Source: an uncultured Treponema sp. (lineage in GTDB: Bacteria > Spirochaetota > Spirochaetia > Treponematales > Treponemataceae). Taken from it: DNA of 64,000 nucleotides. The translations under genes and the position numbers were made by a program. Under the pieces are notes generated by a model. That model was not told the origin of the DNA. It searched no databases and saw nothing but the letters and a program-made list of their open reading frames with translations. Position 1 is the stretch's first letter. Each line of letters opens with the position of its first letter. Location of the stretch: the NCBI GenBank assembly GCA_947165895.1, contig CAMVCB010000004.1:62001-126000 (forward strand), written 5' to 3'. Below are positions 51,894-61,486 of the stretch, piece after piece.

Positions 51894-53021
51894 ATGAAAA
51901 AGAGATATTTTTTTGCATTGGGATTGTTTTTACTTGTTTTTGCTTTTTCGGGGCAGCTTTATGCCCAGGAAATGGGGCAGCTTGATGAAGCCGTGGTAGA
52001 GGAAAGCGGAGAAGCTCAGGCAGACTTACCTATAAAAAAGCCCAATATTTTTGTCCGAACTGCAAATTTTTTTATGAATCTTCCCTTCGGTTATGATCTG
52101 GGCTGTGAACCGACTCTGCATGGAAGCCTTACATATTTCAACCTGAAGTACCGCTGGTCCGATGAAAAGCAGATTTTTTCGAGGCTGCTCTTTAATTATG
52201 GAACTACGCTGGATGTAAATCATAGTTCTGTAAAGGACCTGCCTTCTAAATTTGTTCATAAATATGAAAAAGAGGATAAGGCAGTTGATTTTAAGCTTAT
52301 TCCCTGGGGAAAAAGTGTATTTTTTCAAAAAGAAAAACCTGCCTTTTTTACAATTGAACCCGGTTTGAATTTCAGAATGGAATTTGAAAAAATGCAGGCA
52401 ACTATAAAAGCTGAAGGAACTTTGCAGAATATCAGCAAGGTTATTATGCTTTATGATATAGATGAAAATGAAAACAGATATATTATTCGTCCATATTATT
52501 CTACGTCAATATTTTTGCCTGTAGCAAAGCCTCTTTCTGTTACTCTGGATATTCTTTATTCTCCCCTGTATTTTTACTGGACTAAAGCAAATGTTCAGTT
52601 TGATATTAATTATTATAAAGATATGTATGATAAACATGACCCTTCACCTGACTATAAATACAGTTTTAATATTAATGATTCGCTTCATAGCCAAGGTATG
52701 GCAGAAAACTATATTGATGCAAATTTAATATTCAGTCTTTTTAATGCCTTTGCTCTTTCCGGAAGATTTATGTATGAGAGAAAGCATACAGATGAATATA
52801 ATCTGACCAACGATTTAACCATTGTAAAAGAAAGTTCACAAAATAAATACGATATTTTCAGCCTGAAATTTGGAGGCTCTCTTATTAATATTGGTAAGGC
52901 TGATATGAGAATTAAAACAGGTGTTTTTTATCAGTGGGACTGGAAATTTGACAACAACCGCGATAAATGGGAACGTGAAGGCAAGTGGATTTTTGGAGTA
53001 GGAATGCGCAATCTTTATTAA
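51894..53021 (+). CDS. Predicted outer-membrane beta-barrel-like protein
   Basis: 375 residues. Signal peptide MKKRYFFALGLFLLVFAFS...LYAQ, then an acidic linker and strands of alternating polar/aromatic residues. The C-terminus is WIFGVGMRNLY, ending in an aromatic residue as outer-membrane barrels do. Family not recognised. It follows the two S41-like lipoproteins by 43 bases and may be expressed with them, perhaps as a barrel partner. Confidence 0.55.
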   Translation: MKKRYFFALGLFLLVFAFSGQLYAQEMGQLDEAVVEESGEAQADLPIKKPNIFVRTANFFMNLPFGYDLGCEPTLHGSLTYFNLKYRWSDEKQIFSRLLFNYGTTLDVNHSSVKDLPSKFVHKYEKEDKAVDFKLIPWGKSVFFQKEKPAFFTIEPGLNFRMEFEKMQATIKAEGTLQNISKVIMLYDIDENENRYIIRPYYSTSIFLPVAKPLSVTLDILYSPLYFYWTKANVQFDINYYKDMYDKHDPSPDYKYSFNINDSLHSQGMAENYIDANLIFSLFNAFALSGRFMYERKHTDEYNLTNDLTIVKESSQNKYDIFSLKFGGSLINIGKADMRIKTGVFYQWDWKFDNNRDKWEREGKWIFGVGMRNLY

Positions 53022-53069
53022 GTTTTATATAAAACTATCTTGATTAAATTAGTTTTATATCGTACTATA

Positions 53070-53166
53070 AGCAACCATAAAAATGAAAATTACAAGTTGC
53101 AAACAACCTATGGTTGCCAGCAACCTTTGCTTCGCAAAGCTTGTATTTGCAATTTTCGTAGGTTGC
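53070..53166 (+). other. Long imperfect hairpin in the ribE leader
   Basis: GCAACCATAAAAATG...ACAAG pairs with its imperfect complement CTTGTATTTGCAATTTT...GGTTGC; the inner arms are TTTGCTTCGCAAA. The whole about 97-base stem ends 3 bases before the ribE ATG, leaving no classical ribosome site. It does not match the FMN riboswitch consensus. Confidence 0.45.
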
Positions 53167-53168
53167 GC

Positions 53169-53807
53169 ATGTTTACTGGAATTGTAGAAACTGTGGGCGT
53201 CGTAGCAAAGTGCGATGCCTCTTCTTTATTTATAAAAGCAGATAAAATTTTAGACGGAACTCGTATCGGCGATTCTATTGCCGTAAACGGAGTCTGCCTT
53301 ACGGTTACAAGGCTGACCGGCGGCGGATTCTGGGCTGATGTTATGCCCGAAACCTTTTCCCGCTCTAATCTGGGCTCCCTTATCCCCGGGGCCCTGGTCA
53401 ACCTTGAACGCGCTATGGCGGCTGACGGACGCTTTGGTGGTCATATTGTAAGCGGGCACATCGACGGAAGGGGAAAAATCACAAGAATTCAAAGGGATGG
53501 AAATGCGGTGCGTTTATGGATTTGTGCTGACAAGGCTATTCTGCGCCTGATTGTAGAAAAAGGCTCGATAACGGTGGACGGAATCAGCCTGACGGTTGTA
53601 AGCGTCAGCGATGCGGACTTCAGTATCAGCATTATTCCCCACACGCTGGGAGAAACGACGCTGGGCAGCCGGCAGGTCGGCGACAGCGTAAACCTTGAAA
53701 ACGACATAATCGCCAAGTACGTGGAGCGGCTGCTGGGGGGAAGTGCGGCGCAAAGACTCCAGAGCGAGCGCGATGAAAAAATTTTAACATGGTTAGGAGA
53801 AGGGTAA
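53169..53807 (+). CDS. ribE: Riboflavin synthase alpha chain
   Basis: Dismutates lumazine to riboflavin. 212 residues from the ATG at 53169 (MFTGIVETVG is the canonical N-terminus; an in-frame extension to 53040 is not). Two lumazine-binding repeats: SIAVNGVCLTV and RFGGHIVSGHIDG, then GSITVDGISLTVV and NLENDIIAKYVERL. Part of the rib group with ribBA and ribH downstream. Ends with an unusual charged tail (SERDEKILTWLGEG). Confidence 0.94.
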   Translation: MFTGIVETVGVVAKCDASSLFIKADKILDGTRIGDSIAVNGVCLTVTRLTGGGFWADVMPETFSRSNLGSLIPGALVNLERAMAADGRFGGHIVSGHIDGRGKITRIQRDGNAVRLWICADKAILRLIVEKGSITVDGISLTVVSVSDADFSISIIPHTLGETTLGSRQVGDSVNLENDIIAKYVERLLGGSAAQRLQSERDEKILTWLGEG

Positions 53808-53829
53808 ACGCATTATAAATATTGTAAGT

Positions 53830-54003
53830 AAATCTGGCGCGAGGGAGCGGAGCGTGGGGCAAAAACACTTATTGTGTGGCTGCCGCGTGAGCGGCAGGTC
53901 TGATAGTTACTTTACCACACAATACGTGTAGTAATGTCCGAAAAAAGTTTACTTTTTCGGACATATCGGTTTCTGAACCACGCTACGCGACCGGGAGCCA
54001 ACT
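53830..54003. repeat. Folded intergenic element between ribE and ribBA
   Basis: Outer ends AGCGTGG...CCACGCT enclose a branched stem: CACTTATTGTGTGG/CCACACAATACGTG (53866-53928, one mismatch) around CTGCCGC/GCGGCAG, and next to it TGTCCGAAAAA/TTTTTCGGACA (about 53935-53963). Not an FMN riboswitch by consensus. Could be a mobile miniature element or an unknown structured RNA. Confidence 0.45.
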
Positions 54004-54043
54004 TTTAGATGAAATTATTTATACTGCTTTTACCCATGTATAT

Positions 54044-55249
54044 ATGGAAAATAAATTTAATACAATCGAAGAAGCCCTGGCGGATTTGCGCTCAGGCAAA
54101 ATCATTCTGGTGACGGACGACGAAGACCGGGAAAATGAAGGTGACATGATCTGCGCGGCAGAATTTGCTACGACAGAAAATCTGAACATGATGGCAAGTC
54201 ATGCAAAAGGCCTTATCTGCATGCCGATGAGTGAAGAAAGGGCCGGAAAGCTGGGACTTGGCCCGATGGTTGCCCTGAATACTGATAACCACGGGACTGC
54301 CTTTGCAGTGAGCATAGACCATATTTCTACTACAACGGGAATCAGTGCCATTGAACGCGGCATAACTGCCCGGGCCTGTGTAGACGAGGCTTCCCGCGCC
54401 CAGGACTTCCGCCGCCCCGGCCACATGTTCCCCCTTATCGCGCGAAAGGGGGGCGTTCTTGTGCGCAACGGACATACTGAGGCAACCGTTGACCTCTGCC
54501 GGCTTGCGGGACTTAAGGAATGCGGACTTTGCTGCGAGGTTATGGCAGACGACGGCTCTATGATGCGTCAGGAAGGGCTTTTCCAGCTTGCAAAGCGCTT
54601 TGATATGAAAATCATCACAATTGCGGCCCTGCAGGACTTTCTTCGCGTGAACGAAAAGCATGTTGTCCGCGAAGCAAAGGCAAAGCTTCCTACTGAATAC
54701 GGCGATTTTGATATTTACGGCTATATAAATGATTTGACCGGCGAACATCATGTTGCTCTGGTAAAGGGCGAGATTGGCGACGGAGAAAGCGTTCTCTGCC
54801 GCGTACATTCCGAATGTCTGACCGGCGATGTTTTTGGTTCACAGCGCTGTGACTGCGGTCCTCAGCTTAAGGCGGCCATGAAGCGGGTAAATGACGAGGG
54901 GCGGGGAGTTATCCTTTACATGAGGCAGGAAGGCCGGGGAATCGGGCTGATAAACAAGCTTAAGGCTTACACTCTGCAGGAGCAGGGCTACGATACAGTT
55001 GAAGCAAACGTAAAGCTGGGATTTAAGCCTGACTTACGTGAATACTGGATTGGAGCGCAGATTCTGCGGGATTTGGGCTGTAAGTCGCTGAGGCTTTTGA
55101 CAAACAATCCGCAGAAGATTTACGGTCTGGACGGCTTTGGACTTAAGGTTGAACGCCGCGAACCGATTGAAATCACACCGCAGAAGTATGATTTGTTCTA
55201 CATGATTACCAAGCGGGATAAAATGGGACATATTTTGCAAATGTTGTAA
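54044..55249 (+). CDS. ribBA: Bifunctional DHBP synthase / GTP cyclohydrolase II
   Basis: 401 residues. The N-terminal RibB half (about 1-205) has [16 protein letters not shown] and [15 protein letters not shown]. The C-terminal RibA half has [20 protein letters not shown] (zinc Cys) and [16 protein letters not shown]. It opens both branches of riboflavin synthesis. ATG at 54044 without a Shine-Dalgarno site; a TATACT box lies about 25 bases upstream. Confidence 0.95.
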   Translation: MENKFNTIEEALADLRSGKIILVTDDEDRENEGDMICAAEFATTENLNMMASHAKGLICMPMSEERAGKLGLGPMVALNTDNHGTAFAVSIDHISTTTGISAIERGITARACVDEASRAQDFRRPGHMFPLIARKGGVLVRNGHTEATVDLCRLAGLKECGLCCEVMADDGSMMRQEGLFQLAKRFDMKIITIAALQDFLRVNEKHVVREAKAKLPTEYGDFDIYGYINDLTGEHHVALVKGEIGDGESVLCRVHSECLTGDVFGSQRCDCGPQLKAAMKRVNDEGRGVILYMRQEGRGIGLINKLKAYTLQEQGYDTVEANVKLGFKPDLREYWIGAQILRDLGCKSLRLLTNNPQKIYGLDGFGLKVERREPIEITPQKYDLFYMITKRDKMGHILQML

Positions 55250-55288
55250 TGAAATTTTACAACTTCCGAATAACCCGTACATTTGCTT

Positions 55289-55314
55289 AACTTGCGCGCA
55301 TTAGCACGCAAGTT
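55289..55314. other. Hairpin next to the ribH ribosome site
   Basis: AACTTGCG, ten-base loop, CGCAAGTT, perfect 8-bp stem, immediately before TAGGAG. It could influence ribH translation. Similar AACTT...AAGTT-ended hairpins occur at 7090 and 35817. Confidence 0.5.
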
Positions 55315-55329
55315 GTAGGAGAATTTAAT

Positions 55330-55794
55330 ATGCATTTATTAGAAGGAAAGCTTGTTGCGCCGGCAGGCATGAAGGTTGGAATCGTTGCGTCGCGATTTAA
55401 TGAAATTATTGTAAACAAGCTGCTGGGCGGCGCGGTGGACGGACTTGTCCGCCATGGAGTTGAAGAAGACAACATTACTGCTGCCTGGGTTCCGGGTGCT
55501 TTTGAAATTCCGCTTGCGGCTGACAAAATGGCTGCCAGCGGAAAGTACGATGCCGTTATTGCGGTCGGGGCTGTAATTCGCGGTTCTACCAGCCACTACG
55601 ATTATGTCTGTGCAGAGGTTTCTAAGGGCGTTGCTCAGGCCAGCGTAAAAAACGGAGTGCCTGTTATGTTCGGCGTAATTACAACTGACAATATTGAGCA
55701 GGCAATTGAACGCGCAGGAAGCAAGGCCGGCAACAAGGGTGCTGAATGTGCTGCGGGCGCAATTGAAATGGTAAATCTGCTGCGGGCAATGTAG
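55330..55794 (+). CDS. ribH: 6,7-dimethyl-8-ribityllumazine synthase
   Basis: 154 residues. Landmarks: [51 protein letters not shown] (catalytic His in the HYD segment) and [17 protein letters not shown]. Makes lumazine from DHBP and the ribD product; forms the capsid-like partner of RibE. Last gene of the riboflavin group. Confidence 0.95.
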   Translation: MHLLEGKLVAPAGMKVGIVASRFNEIIVNKLLGGAVDGLVRHGVEEDNITAAWVPGAFEIPLAADKMAASGKYDAVIAVGAVIRGSTSHYDYVCAEVSKGVAQASVKNGVPVMFGVITTDNIEQAIERAGSKAGNKGAECAAGAIEMVNLLRAM

Positions 55795-55871
55795 GAAAAG
55801 TTTTTCTACAACTATCCTGCCCAAAAGTTACACTTTTTCTGTAAAAATTTACAAAATTTCCTAAATTTTAT

Positions 55872-55927
55872 TTGACATCATTTTGATAGTAATGCTATCA
55901 TAACTATAGATGATAGTGTTGCTATCA
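55872..55927 (+). promoter_or_regulatory. Promoter with two overlapping 17-bp palindromic operators upstream of the outer-membrane gene
   Basis: TTGACA (55872-55877), 18 bases, TATCAT (55896-55901). TGATAGTAATGCTATCA (55884-55900) covers the spacer and -10 box; TGATAGTGTTGCTATCA (55911-55927) lies 27 bases further on, over the start of transcription. The arms TGATAG...CTATCA are identical. A repressor bound here would silence the gene. Confidence 0.8.
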
Positions 55928-55989
55928 GACTAATGCTTAGCTTATCAATGTGAGATTATTAATATCGTAAAAACTTAGGAGGTTTTTAT

Positions 55990-57921
55990 ATGAAAAAGTT
56001 GGTTGCCGGTGCTCTGGCACTTGCGCTTGGTTTTTCTGCTTTTGGACAGGAAGCAGGAGTTCACGAATTAAAAAGTTCTGCTGGAAAAATTCAGTTTGGT
56101 GCATGGGGACGTTCTACTTTTAATATTGGTGCTAACAATACATCTACTAAGATTGATGGAACAGCAAAGGTTTCTAATAATATTGCAAAAATGGCTGCTG
56201 CCGGAACTATTGCTGGAACATTGAAGGATGTTGAATCTATTACTAAATTTTGTACAGCATTAGCTAATAACGGTGATGTTGCAGGTGCTGCAGCAGTAAA
56301 GAATGCTTGTACAGCTTATGCTGTTGATCCAACTGATGCTAATAAAGCTGCTGTAGTTATGGCAGTTGCTGGTAGTTCAGCTGTTACAGATGCCCATATA
56401 GCTGCTGCAAAAGCGCTGATTGAAAGTAATGTCACAAATCCAATAAATAAAGATGAAAGCGACGTTGAATGGTACGCTTCAGTTGCTCCAGACTGGTCTT
56501 ATGGTTGCCGTGTTGGCTTCTGGATTATCGGACGTACAACTGATGAACACTGGGGATTTGACTTCAACCTTGATTCAGATGCAGCCGCTTTGTTCGTAGG
56601 CGCACAGAACTATGACTCAAATTCTTCTGTAGGAGCCTTGAAACAGAAAAGCAATGGTCTTTCTTATGCAGAATCTGGAAAATATGCAGTTGCAATCGGT
56701 GATCAGGCAAAAATCTGGGGTATTTTTGATCTTGCTCCAGTTGATTTGAAGGTTGCTTTCGGTAAAATGCGTGAGCAGGAACTCCGCGGTTCTATTGGTG
56801 ACTTTGGTCAGCGAGAATCAAGTGATGTAAAATCAGAAGATGATATCTTTACAGAAATGTGGCCTGTTATGGGTATGTTCGTAAGTGCAAAAGGACAGAA
56901 GGGAACTGCTCTTGAAGGTCTTTATGCCGCTGTTGACTGTGATGCATTTGGTTTGGTTTCTGCAAAAGATGAATCAAAAGAACTTACAACAAAACTTTCT
57001 ACACTTGCTTCTACAATTCAGGGTGGCGTAGGTTATACAATTCCAGGCCTTGCACAGGTTAAAGCTCAGTTCATTGCTGATTCTATTGAAGAAGGAAACA
57101 AAAAATATTCTAAAGCTAAATATCAGGCTGCCCGTGACGCTGGTTTTGGATGGAAAGATTACGCAGGACGCTTTGAGTTCGGTATTGACTGGCTTGGATT
57201 TGCTGGTGGTGCAACAGGAATTGGAGACGTTGATCTTGATAAAACTCCAAATGCTAACATCATCGAGCTTGGTGTAAAAGTTCCTCTCGTAATGGATGAA
57301 AAACTTCGTCAGTATGACCCTGAAAAATTCTACAACTTCTATACATGTCTTGGAACTATGGGTGTAATTCAGAAGGGCTTCATCTTCTATAAGGCTCACA
57401 TTTGGGGTGGAAAGGGAGAATCTAACCTTTCAAATTATACAAAATTCGAAATGGCAGGAAGCAAAGTTAATCTTGATTACACAGGAAATGCTGCTAATAT
57501 CGTAATGATGGGATTTGATGCCCTTGCAGAAGTTTGCTTGAACCCATTCGGAAAACAGAATAACTTTGCAGGTCTTTCTTTCAACTACAACATCACACTT
57601 GCTAATGCAGATGGTCTTGGAAAAGTTTCTGGTGTATCAGGTGTAAATACAAATGATGTAAAATTGCAGCAGCATAATTTTGGAATTGAAGCATATTTCA
57701 AGAAGACATTTGCTGCTAACAACTACTTCTTTATCGGTGTAGCTGACAGACTTTCTATTCAGAAACTTGATGGTACTATTACAGATGTAACTGCTTTGGA
57801 TACTACAGGTGCCTTGGCACAGCTTAAAGCTTTGACTGGCGAAAGTGTTTCTCTTGATCTTTCTTACACAGCTGTTTCAAACAAAGTTTACATCCCTGTT
57901 GGTGTAGAAATGTTCTTTTAA
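55990..57921 (+). CDS. Alanine-rich outer-membrane/porin-like protein
   Basis: 643 residues. Signal peptide MKKLVAGALALALGFSAFGQ, then KIQFGAWGRSTFNIGANN, resembling treponemal porin-like proteins. Residues about 45-155 are an Ala/Val/Asp/Thr-rich helical insertion. The remainder has alternating beta strands and ends in KVYIPVGVEMFF with a terminal Phe. AGGAGG ribosome site and strong promoter suggest high expression. A role as a porin or surface protein is inferred, not shown. A good terminator follows. Confidence 0.7.
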   Translation: MKKLVAGALALALGFSAFGQEAGVHELKSSAGKIQFGAWGRSTFNIGANNTSTKIDGTAKVSNNIAKMAAAGTIAGTLKDVESITKFCTALANNGDVAGAAAVKNACTAYAVDPTDANKAAVVMAVAGSSAVTDAHIAAAKALIESNVTNPINKDESDVEWYASVAPDWSYGCRVGFWIIGRTTDEHWGFDFNLDSDAAALFVGAQNYDSNSSVGALKQKSNGLSYAESGKYAVAIGDQAKIWGIFDLAPVDLKVAFGKMREQELRGSIGDFGQRESSDVKSEDDIFTEMWPVMGMFVSAKGQKGTALEGLYAAVDCDAFGLVSAKDESKELTTKLSTLASTIQGGVGYTIPGLAQVKAQFIADSIEEGNKKYSKAKYQAARDAGFGWKDYAGRFEFGIDWLGFAGGATGIGDVDLDKTPNANIIELGVKVPLVMDEKLRQYDPEKFYNFYTCLGTMGVIQKGFIFYKAHIWGGKGESNLSNYTKFEMAGSKVNLDYTGNAANIVMMGFDALAEVCLNPFGKQNNFAGLSFNYNITLANADGLGKVSGVSGVNTNDVKLQQHNFGIEAYFKKTFAANNYFFIGVADRLSIQKLDGTITDVTALDTTGALAQLKALTGESVSLDLSYTAVSNKVYIPVGVEMFF

Positions 57922-57943
57922 TAGAAGATTTGCTTAAATATAA

Positions 57944-57972
57944 GGCCGCCTTTTACGAGGCGGTCTTTTTTT
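57944..57972 (+). terminator. Terminator after the outer-membrane gene
   Basis: GGCCGCCT, TTTACG loop, AGGCGGTC, followed by seven T residues on the plus strand. Confidence 0.88.
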
Positions 57973-58004
57973 ATAGTTCTTCTAATTTCTAGTAAATTGG
58001 GGTT

Positions 58005-58078
58005 TTAGGGGTGGAACCCCTAGGCGAAGGGGTAGGACGCAACGAAGTGCGGCCGCAGGGGAAGGCTTTCCCCTCTTT
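58005..58078. repeat. Intergenic repeat upstream of purF, inverted copy of the carA-carB element
   Basis: AGGGGTGGAACCCCT and AGGGGAAGGCTTTCCCCT hairpins flank GGACGCAACGAAGTGCGGCC. The reverse complement matches the order and sequence of the element at 29428-29480. Confidence 0.55.
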
Positions 58079-58139
58079 CTACTTCCAAAATGTAAGATTT
58101 TCATCTATACTATGCTATCTTTTCCTGGTAAGGGCATAT

Positions 58140-59549
58140 ATGAATAGTTTTGAAATGAGCGAAGATAAACTTCGGGACGAATGTGGCGTTGTTGGCGTTT
58201 TTATTAACGATGAAAAAAAGGAACAGATGAGCGCTGCTTCTCTGGCATATTTTGGACTTTATTCCCTGCAGCACCGCGGTCAGGAAAGTGCGGGAATTGT
58301 TACCAGCGACGGAAGAAACGTAAAAATCCACAAGGATATGGGGCTTGTTGCCGACGTTTTTAATGCGGAAAATCTTGGTTCGCTGACAGGAAATCTTGCA
58401 ATCGGTCATGTACGCTATGCGACTGCCGGTTCAAAAACAATCGAAAATGCCCAGCCTATGCTTAATCAGTTTAAGCTTGGTAGTGTTGCCCTTGCTCATA
58501 ACGGTCAGCTTGTAAACTACGAACAGCTGCGAGAAATGCTTGAGGATGCGGGTTCGACCTTCTCTTCTTCGAGCGATACAGAGGTTATCTTAAAGATGAT
58601 TGCCCGCAGCTACAAAAAAGGTCTTGCAAAGGCAATTTCAGATACAATCCAGATGATAAAGGGTTCGTATGCTCTCTGTGTTATGACCGAAGACACATTG
58701 ATTGGTGTGCGCGATCCTAACGGAATCCGTCCGCTTTGTCTTGGTCAGGTTGAAGGCGGTTATGTTCTTGCGAGTGAATCCTGTGCAATTGATGCAATGA
58801 ACGGAACTTTTATCCGCGACGTTGCTCCGGGTGAAATCATCACAATCAATAAAGAGGGAATTTCTTCCTTTAATTTTGGTGAAAAGACGGCTAAACGCAC
58901 CTGTATTTTTGAGTACGTTTACTTTGCCCGCCCGGATTCTGTAATCGACGGAATTCCTGTTCAGACTGCCCGCCTTAAGATGGGTGCCCAGCTTGCTAAG
59001 GAAAGTCCTGTTGATGCGGATGTTGTAATTGGCGTTCCTGACAGCGGACTTGGGGCTGCTATGGGTTATGCTCAGGCCAGCGGTATTCCTTATTCTATGG
59101 GAATTGTAAAAAATAAATATATAGGACGAACCTTTATTGCGCCGACTCAGAAAGAGCGCGAAAACATGGTTTTTGTAAAGCTGAATGCGGTTTCCAGCGA
59201 TTTGAGCGGTAAAAAAGTTATCGTAATTGATGATTCGATTGTGCGCGGAACTACAAGCCGCCGCCTGGTTCAGATTTTGCGCCGCGCCGGTGCTAAGGAA
59301 GTTCACTTTCGCGTAAGTTCGCCACCGGTAAAATTCCCATGCCATCTGGGAATCGATACACCGACTAAATCAGAGCTTATTTCAAGTACCCATGATATAG
59401 AAGAAATCAGAAAGGAAATTGGAGCTGACAGTCTTGCCTTTATTTCTCTTGAAGGAATGTTTGAGGCTTTGCGCAGCTGTAATCCTGATTCATACGGTTT
59501 CTGTAAGGGCTGCTTCAGCGGTGAATATCCGATGAGCGTGTTACAATAA
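58140..59549 (+). CDS. purF: Amidophosphoribosyltransferase
   Basis: First committed step of purine synthesis. 469 residues from the ATG at 58140 (AAGGG upstream; the extension to 58011 runs through the repeat). Glutaminase nucleophile Cys in DECGVVGVF after a short leader peptide; HRGQESAGI; PRPP-binding loop VIVIDDSIVRGTTS; FARPDSVIDG. Cysteines in CNPDSYGFC near the end are compatible with the Bacillus-type iron-sulfur form. Followed after 18 bases by glmS, another glutamine amidotransferase. Confidence 0.94.
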   Translation: MNSFEMSEDKLRDECGVVGVFINDEKKEQMSAASLAYFGLYSLQHRGQESAGIVTSDGRNVKIHKDMGLVADVFNAENLGSLTGNLAIGHVRYATAGSKTIENAQPMLNQFKLGSVALAHNGQLVNYEQLREMLEDAGSTFSSSSDTEVILKMIARSYKKGLAKAISDTIQMIKGSYALCVMTEDTLIGVRDPNGIRPLCLGQVEGGYVLASESCAIDAMNGTFIRDVAPGEIITINKEGISSFNFGEKTAKRTCIFEYVYFARPDSVIDGIPVQTARLKMGAQLAKESPVDADVVIGVPDSGLGAAMGYAQASGIPYSMGIVKNKYIGRTFIAPTQKERENMVFVKLNAVSSDLSGKKVIVIDDSIVRGTTSRRLVQILRRAGAKEVHFRVSSPPVKFPCHLGIDTPTKSELISSTHDIEEIRKEIGADSLAFISLEGMFEALRSCNPDSYGFCKGCFSGEYPMSVLQ

Positions 59550-59567
59550 AAAGGAGGAGTTTTAAAC

Positions 59568-61481
59568 ATGTGCGGTATCGTAGGTTATATTGGAAATAAA
59601 AATGCGGCTTCTATTCTGGTGAAGGCGCTGAAAAAGCTTGAATACCGTGGATATGATTCTGCGGGAATTGCCGTTTATTCAGGTGAAGAAATCCTTGTTC
59701 AGAAGGCAAAAGGAAAGCTTCTTAATCTTGTTGAAAAAATTACAGGTCAGGTTGTGCCTGAAAATCTGAAGGGTGCGGAATACACTCAGGCAGAAAATTC
59801 TTTGTTTGACCAGGTAAAGGATTTTGTAAAGGGATCTGTCGGTATTGGTCATACCCGCTGGGCAACTCACGGTGAACCAAGTGATTTGAATGCTCATCCT
59901 CATGCTTCTACAGACGGCTCAATTTCCATCGTTCATAACGGAATCATCGAAAATTACGCTGAAATCAAGGCAAAACTCCAGGCAGAAGGGGTAGTTTTTA
60001 AATCTCAGACAGATACAGAGGTTGTCGTTCAGCTGCTGGATAAGACTTATAAAGAGGAAAAGGATCTTTTTAAGGCCGTAATCCGCGTACTTCATACAGT
60101 TCAGGGCTCTTATGCTATCGGCGTTATCTGTAAGGATTATCCTGACCGCATTATCTGCGCACGAAAGGAAAGTCCTCTTATCGTAGGCCTTGGAAAGGAT
60201 GAAAATTTCATTGCTTCTGATGTTCCGGCTATTCTTGAGCATACCCGCGACGTTTACTATCTTGGTGAAAAAGAAATCGCCGTTTTGTACACAGATCACG
60301 TTGATTTGTTCAATTTTGAAGGCGAAAAAATCATAAAAGAGCCTAGCCATGTTGAATGGGATATGGATGCCGCAGAAAAGGGCGGTTACGAGCACTTTAT
60401 GATTAAGGAAATCCACGAGCAGCCAAAGGGCCTGCGCGATACAATGAGGCCTAGAATCGTAAAGGATGGAAGCGGTCTTCCTACAGACGTTTATTTTGAA
60501 GAAAACAAAATGGACGATGCATGGCGCAAGGCAAAACGCGTTGTAATTACAGCCTGCGGAACTGCTTATCATGCCGGTGTTGTTGCAAAATACGCTTTTG
60601 AAAAAATTGCCCGCATGAAGGTTGATGTTGATGTGGCAAGTGAATTCCGCTACCGCAATCCGATTCTTGATAAGGATGATATTTTTATCGTAATTTCCCA
60701 GTCCGGAGAAACTGCTGATACTTTGAGCGCCCTCCGCCTTGCAAAGGAAAACGGTCTTAAGGTTGTTGCAATTACAAACTGTGTTGGTTCTACTGTCAGC
60801 CGCGAAGCTGATGATGTAATTTACACTCTGGCAGGACCGGAAATTGCCGTAGCTTCTACAAAAGCCTACACAACTCAGATTCTCTGCCTCTATCTGCTTG
60901 CAATTAAAGCCGGAAAGCTGCGCGGAACTTTGAGCCAGGAAGACTGCACAAAGCTTTTGACTGAGCTTGAAGGAATCCCTGATAAGGTTCAGGAGATTCT
61001 TGACGGAAAGGAAACAATCCAGAAGTTTGCGGCTCAGCAGTTTAATAAAGATAAGATTTTTTATATCGGCCGCCAGTTTGACAGCGCAACTTCTCTGGAA
61101 AGTGCCTTGAAGCTTAAGGAAGTTTCTTACATGCATTCGGAGGCATTTGCGGCTGGTGAGCTTAAACACGGTCCGATTGCTCTGATAGATCCTCAGACTC
61201 TGGTAGTTGCAATTGCCAGCCAGCCTGATTTGTACGAAAAAATCGGTTCAAACATGGTTGAAGTAAAGGCAAGAAAGGCAACTGTGCTTGTAATCACTCA
61301 GGATGAAAAGGCCTTTGAAGGAAAAACAGACGAAGTATTTAAGATTCCGGAATGTTCTGATACTCTGGCATCGCTTTTGACTGTAATTCCTGCCCAGCTT
61401 TTTGCTTACTATTGTGCGGTTCAGCGCGGTTATGACCCTGATAAGCCTCGCAATCTTGCAAAGAGCGTTACTGTAGAGTAA
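59568..61481 (+). CDS. glmS: Glucosamine-6-phosphate synthase (glutamine type)
   Basis: 637 residues. N-terminal Cys nucleophile MCGIVGYIGNKNA; LEYRGYDSAGIAV; TRWATHGEPS; two SIS domains with TACGTAYHAG, SQSGETADT and SALKLKEVSYMHSEAFAAGE; C-terminal DPDKPRNLAKSVTVE. Makes GlcN6P for peptidoglycan. The glutaminase part is longer than usual because of an insertion around 60-85. No glmS ribozyme is seen in the short leader. Likely co-transcribed with purF. Confidence 0.96.
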   Translation: MCGIVGYIGNKNAASILVKALKKLEYRGYDSAGIAVYSGEEILVQKAKGKLLNLVEKITGQVVPENLKGAEYTQAENSLFDQVKDFVKGSVGIGHTRWATHGEPSDLNAHPHASTDGSISIVHNGIIENYAEIKAKLQAEGVVFKSQTDTEVVVQLLDKTYKEEKDLFKAVIRVLHTVQGSYAIGVICKDYPDRIICARKESPLIVGLGKDENFIASDVPAILEHTRDVYYLGEKEIAVLYTDHVDLFNFEGEKIIKEPSHVEWDMDAAEKGGYEHFMIKEIHEQPKGLRDTMRPRIVKDGSGLPTDVYFEENKMDDAWRKAKRVVITACGTAYHAGVVAKYAFEKIARMKVDVDVASEFRYRNPILDKDDIFIVISQSGETADTLSALRLAKENGLKVVAITNCVGSTVSREADDVIYTLAGPEIAVASTKAYTTQILCLYLLAIKAGKLRGTLSQEDCTKLLTELEGIPDKVQEILDGKETIQKFAAQQFNKDKIFYIGRQFDSATSLESALKLKEVSYMHSEAFAAGELKHGPIALIDPQTLVVAIASQPDLYEKIGSNMVEVKARKATVLVITQDEKAFEGKTDEVFKIPECSDTLASLLTVIPAQLFAYYCAVQRGYDPDKPRNLAKSVTVE

Positions 61482-61486
61482 AAAAG

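Noticed and set aside
53808..54043. FMN riboswitch upstream of ribBA
   Set aside because: Strong folding is present, but the conserved FMN aptamer blocks (AGGAUCUUCGGGGCAGGGUG-like and the matching second half) are not found on either strand.
59550..59567. glmS ribozyme
   Set aside because: Only 18 bases lie between purF and glmS, which cannot hold the ribozyme.
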